From contig JABHXU010000003.1 of the NCBI GenBank assembly GCA_018657065.1, positions 1 through 41,876 of the forward strand: a DNA stretch of 41,876 nucleotides, written 5' to 3'. Below, in pieces: positions 15,035-23,303 of the stretch. The DNA comes from an archaeon. GTDB taxonomy: Archaea; Nanobdellota; Nanobdellia; Woesearchaeales; GW2011-AR15. The translations under genes and the position numbers were made by a program. Each line of letters opens with the position of its first letter. The stretch's first letter is position 1. The notes under the pieces were generated by a model. It was given only the letters and a program-made list of their open reading frames with translations, was not told the origin of the DNA and did not search any database.

Positions 15035-16246
15035 CTAAGAATTATCCCAACTAAATGAATCTACAACATAAATATGTTTTTTTAATTGAACAACTCCTTG
15101 TTTATTTGTTAAAGAAAATTTTGGAAATATTCTTTTTGTTTCATTAATATTTATTGTTCCATTTAGTTTAGAACTAGTTTTATTGTTACTGATAAAATAA
15201 TAATTTAAATTCTCTAAAACTATTCCAGTATTTTGAATTTCAACATATTCTTTGCCTTTATCAGATCCAGGTACATCATAAACAACTTTTGTAATTTTAA
15301 TATTTGATTTTTCTTCAAAATTATTATAATATAATTTTTCAAATTCCTCTAAATATTTTTTTGCAATATTTTTATCATGAATAATTAATATGTTTTCATC
15401 ATTATTTTCATTTGCATTTTTTGTTGGATTATAACTTCCTGTAATTATCGTTTTATTGTCTATAATAAACACTTTATGATGCATTGTGTATGGATTCTCA
15501 TCAATTATTGAAAATTCCTTTAAGTCTTCGTACCGAGAATATGTTCCTAATTGTCTTTTTTCTAAAACACCTTTTACATCTAACCCCAAATATTCTTTAT
15601 TATAAAGCAAATTTCCAATATCTTCATCTGTAAAACTAAATACCATAAAATAAATTGAATTATTAGCTGTATTAAGGGCATTAATAACTTGCAGTTTACA
15701 ATTATCTTCAGGACAAAAGTAATTTTCTATTTTGGTGTTTCCTAATTGAATTTTTGAGTTTTGAATTCTATTCCCTTTCCCATATTGATTGTTTTTTAGT
15801 TCTTCAAACTCCTTTAGAAAATTATTTGCTAATGCTACAGAATCAATAAATAATAAATTATTGTTATTATAATAATTCCCTCGAATTGTTGGATTCATGC
15901 TTCCAGTCATTACAATGTGATTATCAAAAACACAAAATTTGTTATGCATAAGTGCAAAAGATTTTCCTGTTTGAAATTCACCCTCATATTGAGAATCTTC
16001 AATTATTACTTCTGCATTTTTTTGTTTTAAACTTTCAATTAATTCAGGTAAATTTAATTCATAAAATGCACATTTTATTTCACTTGAATCATCAATCAAA
16101 TGTAAAATTTTATTTTGACAATCATCTTGTGGACAAAAATACACATTTACTTCACTAAAAGGTTCAATTACAACATTAGAAGTAATTGTACATGAAGATA
16201 AAAGTATTAAAAATAAAAAAAGAATTTTTTTCATAATTTTTTTCAA
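15035..16246 (-). CDS. Phospholipase D-like lipoprotein with duplicated HKD domain and lamin-tail-like C-terminus
   Basis: 403 aa. A lipoprotein-type signal peptide ends LLSSC (Cys about residue 19), so the protein is probably membrane-tethered outside the cell. Two HxKxxxxD motifs are complete: HNKFCVFD (101-108) and HHKVFIID (256-263), each followed by TGS-x-N-P. The two halves also share a preceding YFCPxDxC motif (about residues 37-43 and 177-183), indicating internal duplication. Residues from about 310 on (GKEYVEIQNTG, LENLNYYF) resemble a lamin-tail domain. PLD enzymes cleave phosphodiesters in lipid or DNA; the lamin-tail type often goes with extracellular nucleases. Substrate is therefore uncertain. 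Single gene, no operon partners. Confidence 0.85.
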   Translation of the reverse strand: MKKIMKKILFLFLILLSSCTITSNVVIEPFSEVNVYFCPQDDCQNKILHLIDDSSEIKCAFYELNLPELIESLKQKNAEVIIEDSQYEGEFQTGKSFALMHNKFCVFDNHIVMTGSMNPTIRGNYYNNNNLLFIDSVALANNFLKEFEELKNNQYGKGNRIQNSKIQLGNTKIENYFCPEDNCKLQVINALNTANNSIYFMVFSFTDEDIGNLLYNKEYLGLDVKGVLEKRQLGTYSRYEDLKEFSIIDENPYTMHHKVFIIDNKTIITGSYNPTKNANENNDENILIIHDKNIAKKYLEEFEKLYYNNFEEKSNIKITKVVYDVPGSDKGKEYVEIQNTGIVLENLNYYFISNNKTSSKLNGTININETKRIFPKFSLTNKQGVVQLKKHIYVVDSFSWDNS

Positions 16247-16301
16247 TCTAAATAGAAATATAAAAGTAACGCTTAAAAATAATTTTACTTTTTAATAAAA
16301 T

Positions 16302-16649
16302 ATGACAAGTCTTATTGTTTTACTTTCTACTGGAAAAGGAACGTGGGCCAAAACAATTAAAATTATTAATAGTCATACTTGGGACAAAATAATTATTGTC
16401 ACAAATGAATTTGGAAAAAGTACTTTTCAAAAAAAAGATAATATGGAATTAATTGTTATAAATCCTGATGATCCTATAAAAAAAATTATTTCTAAAATAA
16501 AAGATTCATTGAATATAATAGACACTGAAGTTGCATTGAATTTAAGTTCAGGTTCTGGAAAAGAACATATGGCTTTATTATCTGCTATTTTAAAATCTGG
16601 ATTAGGTATACGACTTATTACTTATGAGACAGAATTAACAGAATTATAA
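16302..16649 (+). CDS. Stand-alone CARF-like / Rossmann-type small protein
   Basis: 115 aa. The strand-helix pattern is Rossmann-like: LIVLLSTGKGTWAKTIK at the N-terminus, DKIIIVTNEFG, and ALNLSSGSGKEHMALLSAIL followed by a final GIRLITYE strand. The N-L-S-S-G-S-G-K-E-H-M segment resembles the ligand-binding loop of CARF domains (as in the N-terminal part of Csa3/HFX_2341-type regulators). There is no fused DNA-binding or nuclease domain and no CRISPR locus in the window. A TATA-like TTAAAAATAA (16272-16281) lies about 25 nt before ATG 16302. Function unknown; binding of a nucleotide ligand is an inference from the fold pattern. Confidence 0.55.
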   Translation: MTSLIVLLSTGKGTWAKTIKIINSHTWDKIIIVTNEFGKSTFQKKDNMELIVINPDDPIKKIISKIKDSLNIIDTEVALNLSSGSGKEHMALLSAILKSGLGIRLITYETELTEL

Positions 16650-16698
16650 ACAATTAGAATGGCTAAATTTATAAGATCCAAACGTTTTTCTAAGTAAA

Positions 16699-18465
16699 AT
16701 GATTGATTTTGGTATGATACTTGTTATTGCAATAGTTATATTCGCTATGTTTTTGTTTATTAAAGAAGTTTTTCCAATAGACATCACTGCTTTGATTATT
16801 ATGTCAATCTTAATGTTAACTCATCTTATTAGTCCTGAAGAAGGAGTCTCTGGATTTAGTAATGAAGCTGTTTTGACTATCTTAGCTATGTTTATTTTAA
16901 GTGCAGGAATAGAAAAAACTGGTTTAATTCATACATTAAGTATAAAGATTTTTGGACTCACAGGTTCAAGTCAATTTTTACAATTATTATTTATTATGAT
17001 TATGGTTGCTCCTTTTTCAGCTATTATGAATAACGCTCCAATTGTTGCTGTTATGATTCCTTTTGTCTTAAGTTTAACAAAAATGTCAAAAACTTCACCA
17101 AGTAAACTTTTAATTCCTTTATCTTTTGTTTCTATGGCTGCAGGAAATTTAACACTGATAGGAACTTCAACTAATCTGCTTGCTAATTCGATCATAACAA
17201 GAACAGGAATGGCTCCTTTTGGTATATTTTCATTTTGGAAAATTGGTCTTTATATAACTGGAATTGTTGTTTTATATTTTTTAACTATAGGATATTGGAT
17301 ATTGCCTAAAAAAAGTAACAAAAAATTAGAATACGAAAATAGTGGACTTCCATTTACTTTTGAAATTGAAATAATTGAAAAATCTAAATTAATTGGAGAA
17401 AAAATTAAAAGTACAATTCTCAGAAAAAAATATGATTTAAGAATTTTAAGTTTACATAGAGAAAAGAAAAAATGGAAAGAAAATTTTTCTAATAGAGTGT
17501 TACAGCTTGGAGACATTTTAACTATTGAATCTTCTCGAGAAACTTTAATGAATCTTGAAGAAGAAACTGGTGTTAAAATCCTTGTTGAAGACTTTCAAAT
17601 TGACCCAACAAAAAATGAAGTTCTAAATATGGTGATTCCTCATGGATCTCATTATATAGGTAAAAAAATTGAGGATTTAGATTTAAGAAAAAAATATGGT
17701 GCCTTAATTGTTGGTATTAGAAAAGGTGCCTTAAGAATCACAAAAAGATTAGAAAAAATAAAACTTAATCTAGGTGATTTAATCTTACTTAAGACTACAA
17801 AAGAAGATGCTAGAAAAATTAAAAATGATCGAAATTTAATGTTAGTAGAAAAAATAGAAACTAATTATAGAAAAGATAAAAAATTAACTGCTATCCTTAT
17901 TGTTGTTGGTGCTGTTTTATTTGCTGCTCTAGGAATATATCCTATTTTAGTAACTGCTTTTGTTGGAGTTATTTTAATGGTTTTGACTGGTGTTCTTTCT
18001 CCTAAAGAAGCATATAGTTCAGTTCGATGGGAAGTTATTTTTTTACTAGCTGGATTAATTCCTCTTGGAATTGCTTTAGAAAAATCTGGAACTGCTGCTT
18101 TTATAGCTAAACTTTTAAGTAGTTTTGCTGGAAATTATAGTCATTATACTGTAATGGTAGGATTTTTTATTTTTACAACAGTTTTAACAGAAATATTATC
18201 TAATAATGCCTCAGCTATTTTGCTTGTTCCTATTGGACTTGATCTAGCCAAACAAATCAATATTAATCCATATATGATGACTCTAGTTATTATGATGGCC
18301 GCTTCAACTTCATATCTAACACCAATTGGATATAAAACAAATACAATGATTTATGGAACTGGAGTGTATAAATTCTCAGATTTTTTTAAAGTTGGAGCTC
18401 TTTTAAATTTAATTTTGGCTTTTGTTACTCCTTATTTAATATTAAAATTTTGGACTGGAATTTAA
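16699..18465 (+). CDS. SLC13/DASS-family transporter with two central TrkA_C (RCK_C) domains
   Basis: 588 aa. N-terminal membrane half (to about residue 205) with the family motif region MNNAPIVAVMIPF and GTSTNLLAN; two consecutive TrkA_C-like domains (about 215-290 and 310-380, each ending in GD-I/L-L type strands: LGDILTIESS and LGDLILLKT); then the second membrane half with LSNNASAILLVPI and TPIGYKTNTMIYG. This order is characteristic of the CitT/ArsB-like transporters with regulatory RCK_C inserts, usually carrying di/tricarboxylates, sulfate or other anions with Na+. Substrate is not determinable. TTTATAAG (16669-16676) precedes ATG 16699 by about 26 nt, so the mRNA is probably leaderless. 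Confidence 0.92.
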   Translation: MIDFGMILVIAIVIFAMFLFIKEVFPIDITALIIMSILMLTHLISPEEGVSGFSNEAVLTILAMFILSAGIEKTGLIHTLSIKIFGLTGSSQFLQLLFIMIMVAPFSAIMNNAPIVAVMIPFVLSLTKMSKTSPSKLLIPLSFVSMAAGNLTLIGTSTNLLANSIITRTGMAPFGIFSFWKIGLYITGIVVLYFLTIGYWILPKKSNKKLEYENSGLPFTFEIEIIEKSKLIGEKIKSTILRKKYDLRILSLHREKKKWKENFSNRVLQLGDILTIESSRETLMNLEEETGVKILVEDFQIDPTKNEVLNMVIPHGSHYIGKKIEDLDLRKKYGALIVGIRKGALRITKRLEKIKLNLGDLILLKTTKEDARKIKNDRNLMLVEKIETNYRKDKKLTAILIVVGAVLFAALGIYPILVTAFVGVILMVLTGVLSPKEAYSSVRWEVIFLLAGLIPLGIALEKSGTAAFIAKLLSSFAGNYSHYTVMVGFFIFTTVLTEILSNNASAILLVPIGLDLAKQININPYMMTLVIMMAASTSYLTPIGYKTNTMIYGTGVYKFSDFFKVGALLNLILAFVTPYLILKFWTGI

Positions 18466-18471
18466 AAAAAG

Positions 18472-19059
18472 TTAATTTTTTGATGCATAGATTCTATATC
18501 CTGACCCTTTAGCAATTTCTTCAACATTACCAAACACTTCAAACATTTTTTCTTTGAGTGATTTTCCTCCTTTTTTATGTCTAGCAACAATTTGCAAAAA
18601 ACCTCCATTTTTTAAAAAATTTGGAGCTTGTTCGATTATCTTAAAACAAACTTTTTTACCTGCTGTTTGAGGAGGATTAGAAAGAATTGTGTTAAATTTT
18701 TCAGTTATATTTTCATATATATTGCTTTGGATTACCTTAGCTTTTAATTTATGTAATCTTAAGTTTTTTTTTGAAAGACTTATTGCTCTTTCATTGACAT
18801 CTGACATTGATAAATTAATATCTAAGTATTGTTTTTTAATTAAAATTCCAACAACACCTATCCCACAACCAAGATCTAAAACAGACCATTTGTCTTCAAT
18901 AAAAGAGTTCTCAATTAAAAGTTTAGATCCTGTATCTAATTTATCCTTAGAAAAAACTCCACTTCCAGAAAATAATTCATAGATATTCCCAAATGCCTTA
19001 ATTTGAATTTTTTTCAAATTTAGATCAGAGGTTTGTTTTTTTGAAAAATAATGTTGCAT
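18472..19059 (-). CDS. Class I SAM methyltransferase, RsmC-like (MTS domain)
   Basis: 195 aa. SAM-binding motif I VLDLGCGIGVVGIL (about residues 59-72), motif II around MSDVNERAISL, and motif IV ILSNPPQTAGKKV (about 127-139), i.e. the N-P-P signature of N2-guanine or other exocyclic amino methyltransferases. The N-terminal ELFSGSGVFSKDKLDTGS is typical of archaeal RsmC-like proteins (methyltransferase small domain). Probable target rRNA or tRNA guanine; not certain. It begins 1 nt after the stop of the upstream membrane-protein gene, so the two are co-translated. Confidence 0.88.
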   Translation of the reverse strand: MQHYFSKKQTSDLNLKKIQIKAFGNIYELFSGSGVFSKDKLDTGSKLLIENSFIEDKWSVLDLGCGIGVVGILIKKQYLDINLSMSDVNERAISLSKKNLRLHKLKAKVIQSNIYENITEKFNTILSNPPQTAGKKVCFKIIEQAPNFLKNGGFLQIVARHKKGGKSLKEKMFEVFGNVEEIAKGSGYRIYASKN

Positions 19060-19060
19060 T

Positions 19061-19621
19061 TTAAAATAATCCCATTAATTTAAAAATAATTTCTCCAAAT
19101 CCTATAAACAATACAACATTGAAAATTGTGTTACTTGAACCATACATCACAATTTCATATGTAGATAAATGTGTAATATATTTTGAAACAAAAACAACAT
19201 ACAAATTAACAACTATAGTTGAAATAATTCCTGCTACAACTATTGATCCGGGTGCAATACTAGCAATTAAAGCAGCCACAATATAACCACCCATCATAAA
19301 TAAATGGTCAACTGAAAATTTTTTATTATAAATAATTGCAGCTACTTTACTTAATATTGCTACGGCAATGCCCCACTTTAAAGTATATAGTTGAGTCATT
19401 ATAACTGCTGCAAATGTAGAAAGTTCAATATCTACTGGTGCATTAATGTATCTATCTATTGTTAAAAGAAATGCATTTCCTACACTAAACATGCATAAAA
19501 AAATTATTTGCCAAATATCAATGAAAAAAGATAAAACTGCTAAAAACAGTATTATGAAAAGCCATTTTCTATCAATGTTTAATTTTTTATAAATGATCTG
19601 TCTTTTCTTTTTTACTGCCAT
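19061..19621 (-). CDS. Polytopic membrane protein of unknown function, paralogue A
   Basis: 186 aa, a basic N-terminus and five to six hydrophobic helices. The signature APVDIELSTFAAVIMTQ in the second third, then NKKFSVDHLFMMGGYIVAA, are shared almost residue by residue with the neighbouring gene at 19676-20239. Size and topology resemble S-components of ECF vitamin transporters, but no characteristic motif or ECF ATPase gene is visible, so I leave it unnamed. ATG 19621 is directly preceded by GGTGA; a TATA-like ATATAAATT lies about 35 nt upstream. It is coupled to the methyltransferase gene. Confidence 0.7.
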   Translation of the reverse strand: MAVKKKRQIIYKKLNIDRKWLFIILFLAVLSFFIDIWQIIFLCMFSVGNAFLLTIDRYINAPVDIELSTFAAVIMTQLYTLKWGIAVAILSKVAAIIYNKKFSVDHLFMMGGYIVAALIASIAPGSIVVAGIISTIVVNLYVVFVSKYITHLSTYEIVMYGSSNTIFNVVLFIGFGEIIFKLMGLF

Positions 19622-19675
19622 TCACCGAGAAAACATATTATCATATATTAATTTATATGTAATTTTAAGCTTAAT

Positions 19676-20239
19676 CTAAACCATAAGAGCATAAAAAATA
19701 TCTGCAAATCCTAAAAAGAGTACTAAATTAAATAAAAAATTGCTTATTCCGTAAGATATTATTTCAAATGAAGAGTATCTTGTTACAAATTTTCTAATTA
19801 ATACCAAATAAATATTTGAAATAACTGTAACAATTAATCCTAAAATAACTGGATTAGATCCACCAATCAAATAGGTAAATATTGCAGCAACAAAATAACT
19901 AGACATCATAAAAAAATAAGCAACTTTAATTTTTTTATTGTACATCATTGAAGAAAATTTTGTAAAAAAAGCAGCTAAAAGACCAATATTTAATCCATAT
20001 TTCATTGTCATAAGTATTGCTGCAAATGTAGAAAGTTCAATATCTATTGGTGCATCAAAATATCTTTTAAATGATAAAATAAATGTGTTTCCGATACAAA
20101 AAAGTGTTAAAAATATTATTGGCCAAAGGTTAATAAAAAATGAAACAATCCAGAGCATAAGTAAAAGAAAAAGAATTTTTTTATTAACTTGAAAAATTTT
20201 TGATTTTAAACGAGATTTACTTGGCTTTCCTTTTCGCAT
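19676..20239 (-). CDS. Polytopic membrane protein of unknown function, paralogue B
   Basis: 187 aa from ATG 20239. A strongly basic N-terminus (MRKGKPSKSRLKSK) precedes five to six hydrophobic helices. APIDIELSTFAAILMT and YNKKIKVAYFFMMSSYFVAA mirror the same positions in the gene at 19061-19621, so the two are a tandem duplicate. The frame stays open to a TTG at 20278, but a TATA box (TTTATATAA, 20258-20266) lies within that extension, so ATG 20239 on a leaderless mRNA is preferred. Function unknown; alternating scaffold or solute transporter (ECF S-like) are possibilities. Confidence 0.7.
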   Translation of the reverse strand: MRKGKPSKSRLKSKIFQVNKKILFLLLMLWIVSFFINLWPIIFLTLFCIGNTFILSFKRYFDAPIDIELSTFAAILMTMKYGLNIGLLAAFFTKFSSMMYNKKIKVAYFFMMSSYFVAAIFTYLIGGSNPVILGLIVTVISNIYLVLIRKFVTRYSSFEIISYGISNFLFNLVLFLGFADIFYALMV

Positions 20240-20291
20240 CAAAAAAGTTATAACTACCTTATATAAAAATAGTACCAATATATAATTAAAA

Positions 20292-20376
20292 AGCCCCTGA
20301 AGGGATTTGAACCCTCGACCTACAGTTTTCCAGAATATTTTACGAGACTGTCGCTCTACTACTGAGCTACAGGGGC
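20292..20376 (-). tRNA. tRNA-Thr(CGU) with a 13-nt anticodon-loop intron
   Basis: On the minus strand: acceptor GCCCCTG/CAGGGGC, D-stem GCTC/GAGC, anticodon stem ACAGT/ACTGT, T arm GAGGG-TTCAAAT-CCCTT and discriminator U73 (20292). The anticodon loop is 20 nt instead of 7: C-T-CGT-A, then a 13-nt insert (20328-20340) and A38. An intron at 37/38 is the usual archaeal position; the repeated A residues leave the exact border ambiguous, with the same mature loop. Anticodon CGT (20342-20344) reads ACG. U73 and C2-G71 fit threonine. The D-loop is short (AGTAGTA), apparently lacking one of the two consecutive G residues 18-19. No CCA is encoded. A short T-run follows. Confidence 0.88.
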
Positions 20377-20419
20377 ATAACCCAATTAGATTAAATTGAA
20401 CTTAAAAAAAGTTTATATT

Positions 20420-20578
20420 TTACTTAATTTCTTTTAATGCCCCTTCCTTACTAGGAAATTTTGATTGACATTCAAAACAAATTTGCTTTTTTTTGCCTTT
20501 TTCATCTTTAATGTAGGTTCCAATAATTTTCTTTAAGAAAGTTTCATCAATTTTTTTTGAGCATATACTGCATTTCAT
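20420..20578 (-). CDS. Small zinc-ribbon protein (52 aa)
   Basis: Short reading frame starting MKCSICSKKIDETFLKK and ending with a second Cys pair in ICFECQSKF, so a C-x2-C ... C-x2-C zinc ribbon with about 27 residues between. Many archaea encode such small ribbons; the target (RNA, DNA or protein) is unknown. The ATG lies 2 nt after the DNA ligase stop, and the ligase's final codons (AGAGGAAAA) supply a Shine-Dalgarno-like GAGG. It is thus translationally coupled to the ligase, which suggests a repair/replication accessory role (inference). Confidence 0.75.
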   Translation of the reverse strand: MKCSICSKKIDETFLKKIIGTYIKDEKGKKKQICFECQSKFPSKEGALKEIK

Positions 20579-20580
20579 TT

Positions 20581-22344
20581 TCATTTTCCTCTTTGTTGAT
20601 TATAAAGCATTTCAATATCATCAATTGTATTAATATCTTCGACTTCTTTTTCATCTATTCTAAGTCTTAAAAACCTAGGAAATCTTAATGCAAATCCCGA
20701 ATCATAATTTATTGATTTTTGAATTTCTTCATATCCAACTTCAATGACAATTTGTGGTTTGATTTTAACAAATTTTCCTTCGTTTTTTGATACTAAAGGC
20801 ATTATGAGTTCGGTCATTTTTTTAAAAGTTATTCCTTCTTCTTCTAGTTCTTTAAGACCTGTACTAACTTTTCCTATCTCTCTCAATTCTCCATTATCTT
20901 CACAAGCTAAATAAAAACTAGTTAAATATCCCGACCTTTTTCCTTCACCATATTCTCCAGCAACAATTACCAAATCAAGTGGCTCCATAATAGATTTTAA
21001 TTTTACTCCATATCCTACTCTTGCGCCAGGTTTATAAATTCCTTCAAGGCTTTTTACCATAACTCCCTCTTCACCATTTTTTAATGCTTTGGCATAAAAC
21101 TCTTGTGCTTTTTTTTCATCATTTGTTATTAATTGTTTGGCTAAAACAATACTCTTTTCTTCTTCCTCAACTATAGCATTTAATATTTCTCTTCTTTTCT
21201 TAAATTTTGTTTGAAGTAAACTCTCACCTTTATATGAAAGAATGTCAAAAATATTTAATTCAACTGGAAACTGTTTTGCAATTTTTTCAATATCATATTT
21301 TCTTTTAATTCTTTGAGAAATTTTTTGAAAAGGAAGGTTTTTTCCTGTTTTAGGATCTATTCCAACTGCCTCTGCATCTAAAATACATTCTTCTGCTTTA
21401 ACATTTTTCTTAACTGCTTTAACAATCTCAGGAAACTGTAAAGTAACATTTTCAAATCTTCTTGAAAAAAGAGTTACAATATCTCCTGTTTTATGAATCT
21501 GTGTTCTAAATCCATCATATTTATATTCAAATGCTGCAGGTTTTCCAACAATATCAAAAGCATCATTAACATCTTTAGCTTTTGGAAATAACATGACATT
21601 AATTGGTTTACCTACTTCCATTTTTAATTTAGAAATTCCATTTAATCCCTCTAATTTTAAAGTTTTTGCAACTAACCCAAAATCATTTGTAATATCATAG
21701 GCATGTTGAATTTTTTTTAAGATTTCATTATATTTTTCTCTATCATTTGTATCAAGCTCAATGTCATTTTTCTCAAAATCATATTTAATATCAATTTCTC
21801 CACCCAAATAAGTCCAAATAATTGCATCTCTAATAACTCCCTTCCCAACACCAACTCTTAAATTATCCACGAGTGTTCTTGAAATATATTTGGCTTCTAA
21901 AGGAGTTGCATTAACCAATAACTCAGAAATAATTGATAATTTTTGATCTACAGATCCTAATCCTTGTTGATCTGATAATTTTCTAAAACTCTTTATTACC
22001 TCTTTTACTATTAAATCTCTTTTAAAAAGGGACTCTTGGCGTTTTTGACTTAATAAATGCCTAGCGACATCTCCTAAATCTCCAAGTTTTTTCCAATTTT
22101 CTTCAATTTCTTTGTCTGAAACACCTGTTGTTTTATTAATTGCTTTGATTACTAATTTTGAAGATACTCCAATTTTTTTTTCATCCCACTCAGGATAAAT
22201 TTTTCCTCTAATTAAAAGAATTAAATCTTCTAATTCTTGTATTGGTGTTTTTTTTAAAAGTTTAGAAACATAATGAGTTTTTTCCAACCTTTTACTAGTT
22301 TTACTAATCTTTTCATACAGTTCCACTAATTCAATATAATTCAT
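20581..22344 (-). CDS. lig: ATP-dependent DNA ligase
   Basis: 587 aa, the standard archaeal DNA ligase I size. An N-terminal DNA-binding helical domain (about 1-230) includes the GVGKGVIRDAI segment. The nucleotidyltransferase core contains motif I FEYKYDGFRTQIH (catalytic Lys in K-Y-D-G, about residue 275), motif III ILDAEAVG, motif IV EGVMVKSL and motif V YGVKLKS, then an OB-fold to the C-terminus ending in LRFPRFLRLR. It seals nicks in replication and repair using ATP to form the enzyme-AMP intermediate. Its start lies 26 nt after the Cys-repeat membrane protein gene, with a TATA-like TTTTTAAATTAA overlapping the end of that gene. It is followed by the coupled zinc-ribbon gene. Confidence 0.97.
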   Translation of the reverse strand: MNYIELVELYEKISKTSKRLEKTHYVSKLLKKTPIQELEDLILLIRGKIYPEWDEKKIGVSSKLVIKAINKTTGVSDKEIEENWKKLGDLGDVARHLLSQKRQESLFKRDLIVKEVIKSFRKLSDQQGLGSVDQKLSIISELLVNATPLEAKYISRTLVDNLRVGVGKGVIRDAIIWTYLGGEIDIKYDFEKNDIELDTNDREKYNEILKKIQHAYDITNDFGLVAKTLKLEGLNGISKLKMEVGKPINVMLFPKAKDVNDAFDIVGKPAAFEYKYDGFRTQIHKTGDIVTLFSRRFENVTLQFPEIVKAVKKNVKAEECILDAEAVGIDPKTGKNLPFQKISQRIKRKYDIEKIAKQFPVELNIFDILSYKGESLLQTKFKKRREILNAIVEEEEKSIVLAKQLITNDEKKAQEFYAKALKNGEEGVMVKSLEGIYKPGARVGYGVKLKSIMEPLDLVIVAGEYGEGKRSGYLTSFYLACEDNGELREIGKVSTGLKELEEEGITFKKMTELIMPLVSKNEGKFVKIKPQIVIEVGYEEIQKSINYDSGFALRFPRFLRLRIDEKEVEDINTIDDIEMLYNQQRGK

Positions 22345-22370
22345 AATAATAAGTAAGAATAAGTATTAAT

Positions 22371-23270
22371 TTAAAAATTTTGATTAACTCCTTGAGAACA
22401 TTTGGCTTTAAAAATATCTGAGGAAATAGTTTCACACTTTGATTCTGCATCTATTGTCACACTACCATAAAATGAACCAACACCAACAACACAATTTTCA
22501 GAATCTGTTTTTTGTTTACAAATTGAAATAGCTTCTTCAAAATTTGGATAGTTTATTTCTGCAATAGTATCTCCTATCCCAATATAACAACTTTGCTTTT
22601 GTTTTGTTGGAAGACTCGAACAATATGTTTCTGCTATTTCAAGACTTTTTTGTTCTGAATTGTATTTTCCAGCACTCCATTGGCAGGATAAAACGTGTTC
22701 ACTAGGAAGAGTTGAACATTTTTTGCCTAATTCTAAAATTTTTGGGTAAACTAAATAATAACACGAAGTTTTAAACCTATCAGGGAATAGACCACATTCA
22801 AATACAATATCTTCAAGGAAAAATTCTGTGAAGATTCTATCTGTTAACGCTTGTTTTGAAAAATTTCTATAACAATTGTGTTTCAAATGTTCTGGAAAAT
22901 GGACACAAATACCGCGTGTTTGCTCTTGATCAAGCACTAACATTATGCTTTTCCCATCTAATACATCAATATAACATTGTTCTTCTCCTTTGGGACAAGG
23001 GTTTTCATATTCTCTTAATTCTTCATACACATATTCTTCTTCGGGTTTTTCAAAATCAATTTTTTTAATTAATGTTATTATAATTAAAAGAACTACACAA
23101 GAAACAAACATATATTTCCAAATTAGTATTAATCTCATTGTAAAGAAAAATCGATCAACATATTTTTCGGGATATCCACTCTCAATTAATTTTTGTTTTA
23201 TTTCTTTATCAGAAAATTTATTTTTTCTTTGTTTTTTTACATAACCTAGTAATTTTTTATTTAACAACAT
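22371..23270 (-). CDS. Membrane-anchored protein with repeated Cys-pair helical units
   Basis: 299 aa. The cytoplasmic N-terminus (about 1-40) has a short helical module (YVKKQRKNKFSDKEIKQKL, ESGYPEKYVDRFF) often seen at the N-terminus of DPANN membrane proteins. One membrane helix follows (about 46-67), then an extracytoplasmic domain. That domain contains about seven irregular units of roughly 30-40 residues, each with two Cys (e.g. ICVHFPEHLKHNCY, ECGLFPDRFKTSCYY, YCSSLPTKQKQSCYIGIGD). The pairs probably form intra-unit disulfides. No family name can be given. The gene precedes DNA ligase by 26 nt, although their functions need not be related. Confidence 0.7.
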   Translation of the reverse strand: MLLNKKLLGYVKKQRKNKFSDKEIKQKLIESGYPEKYVDRFFFTMRLILIWKYMFVSCVVLLIIITLIKKIDFEKPEEEYVYEELREYENPCPKGEEQCYIDVLDGKSIMLVLDQEQTRGICVHFPEHLKHNCYRNFSKQALTDRIFTEFFLEDIVFECGLFPDRFKTSCYYLVYPKILELGKKCSTLPSEHVLSCQWSAGKYNSEQKSLEIAETYCSSLPTKQKQSCYIGIGDTIAEINYPNFEEAISICKQKTDSENCVVGVGSFYGSVTIDAESKCETISSDIFKAKCSQGVNQNF

Positions 23271-23303
23271 AATAATTAATGTATTTTAACTAGATAATAA
23301 ATT

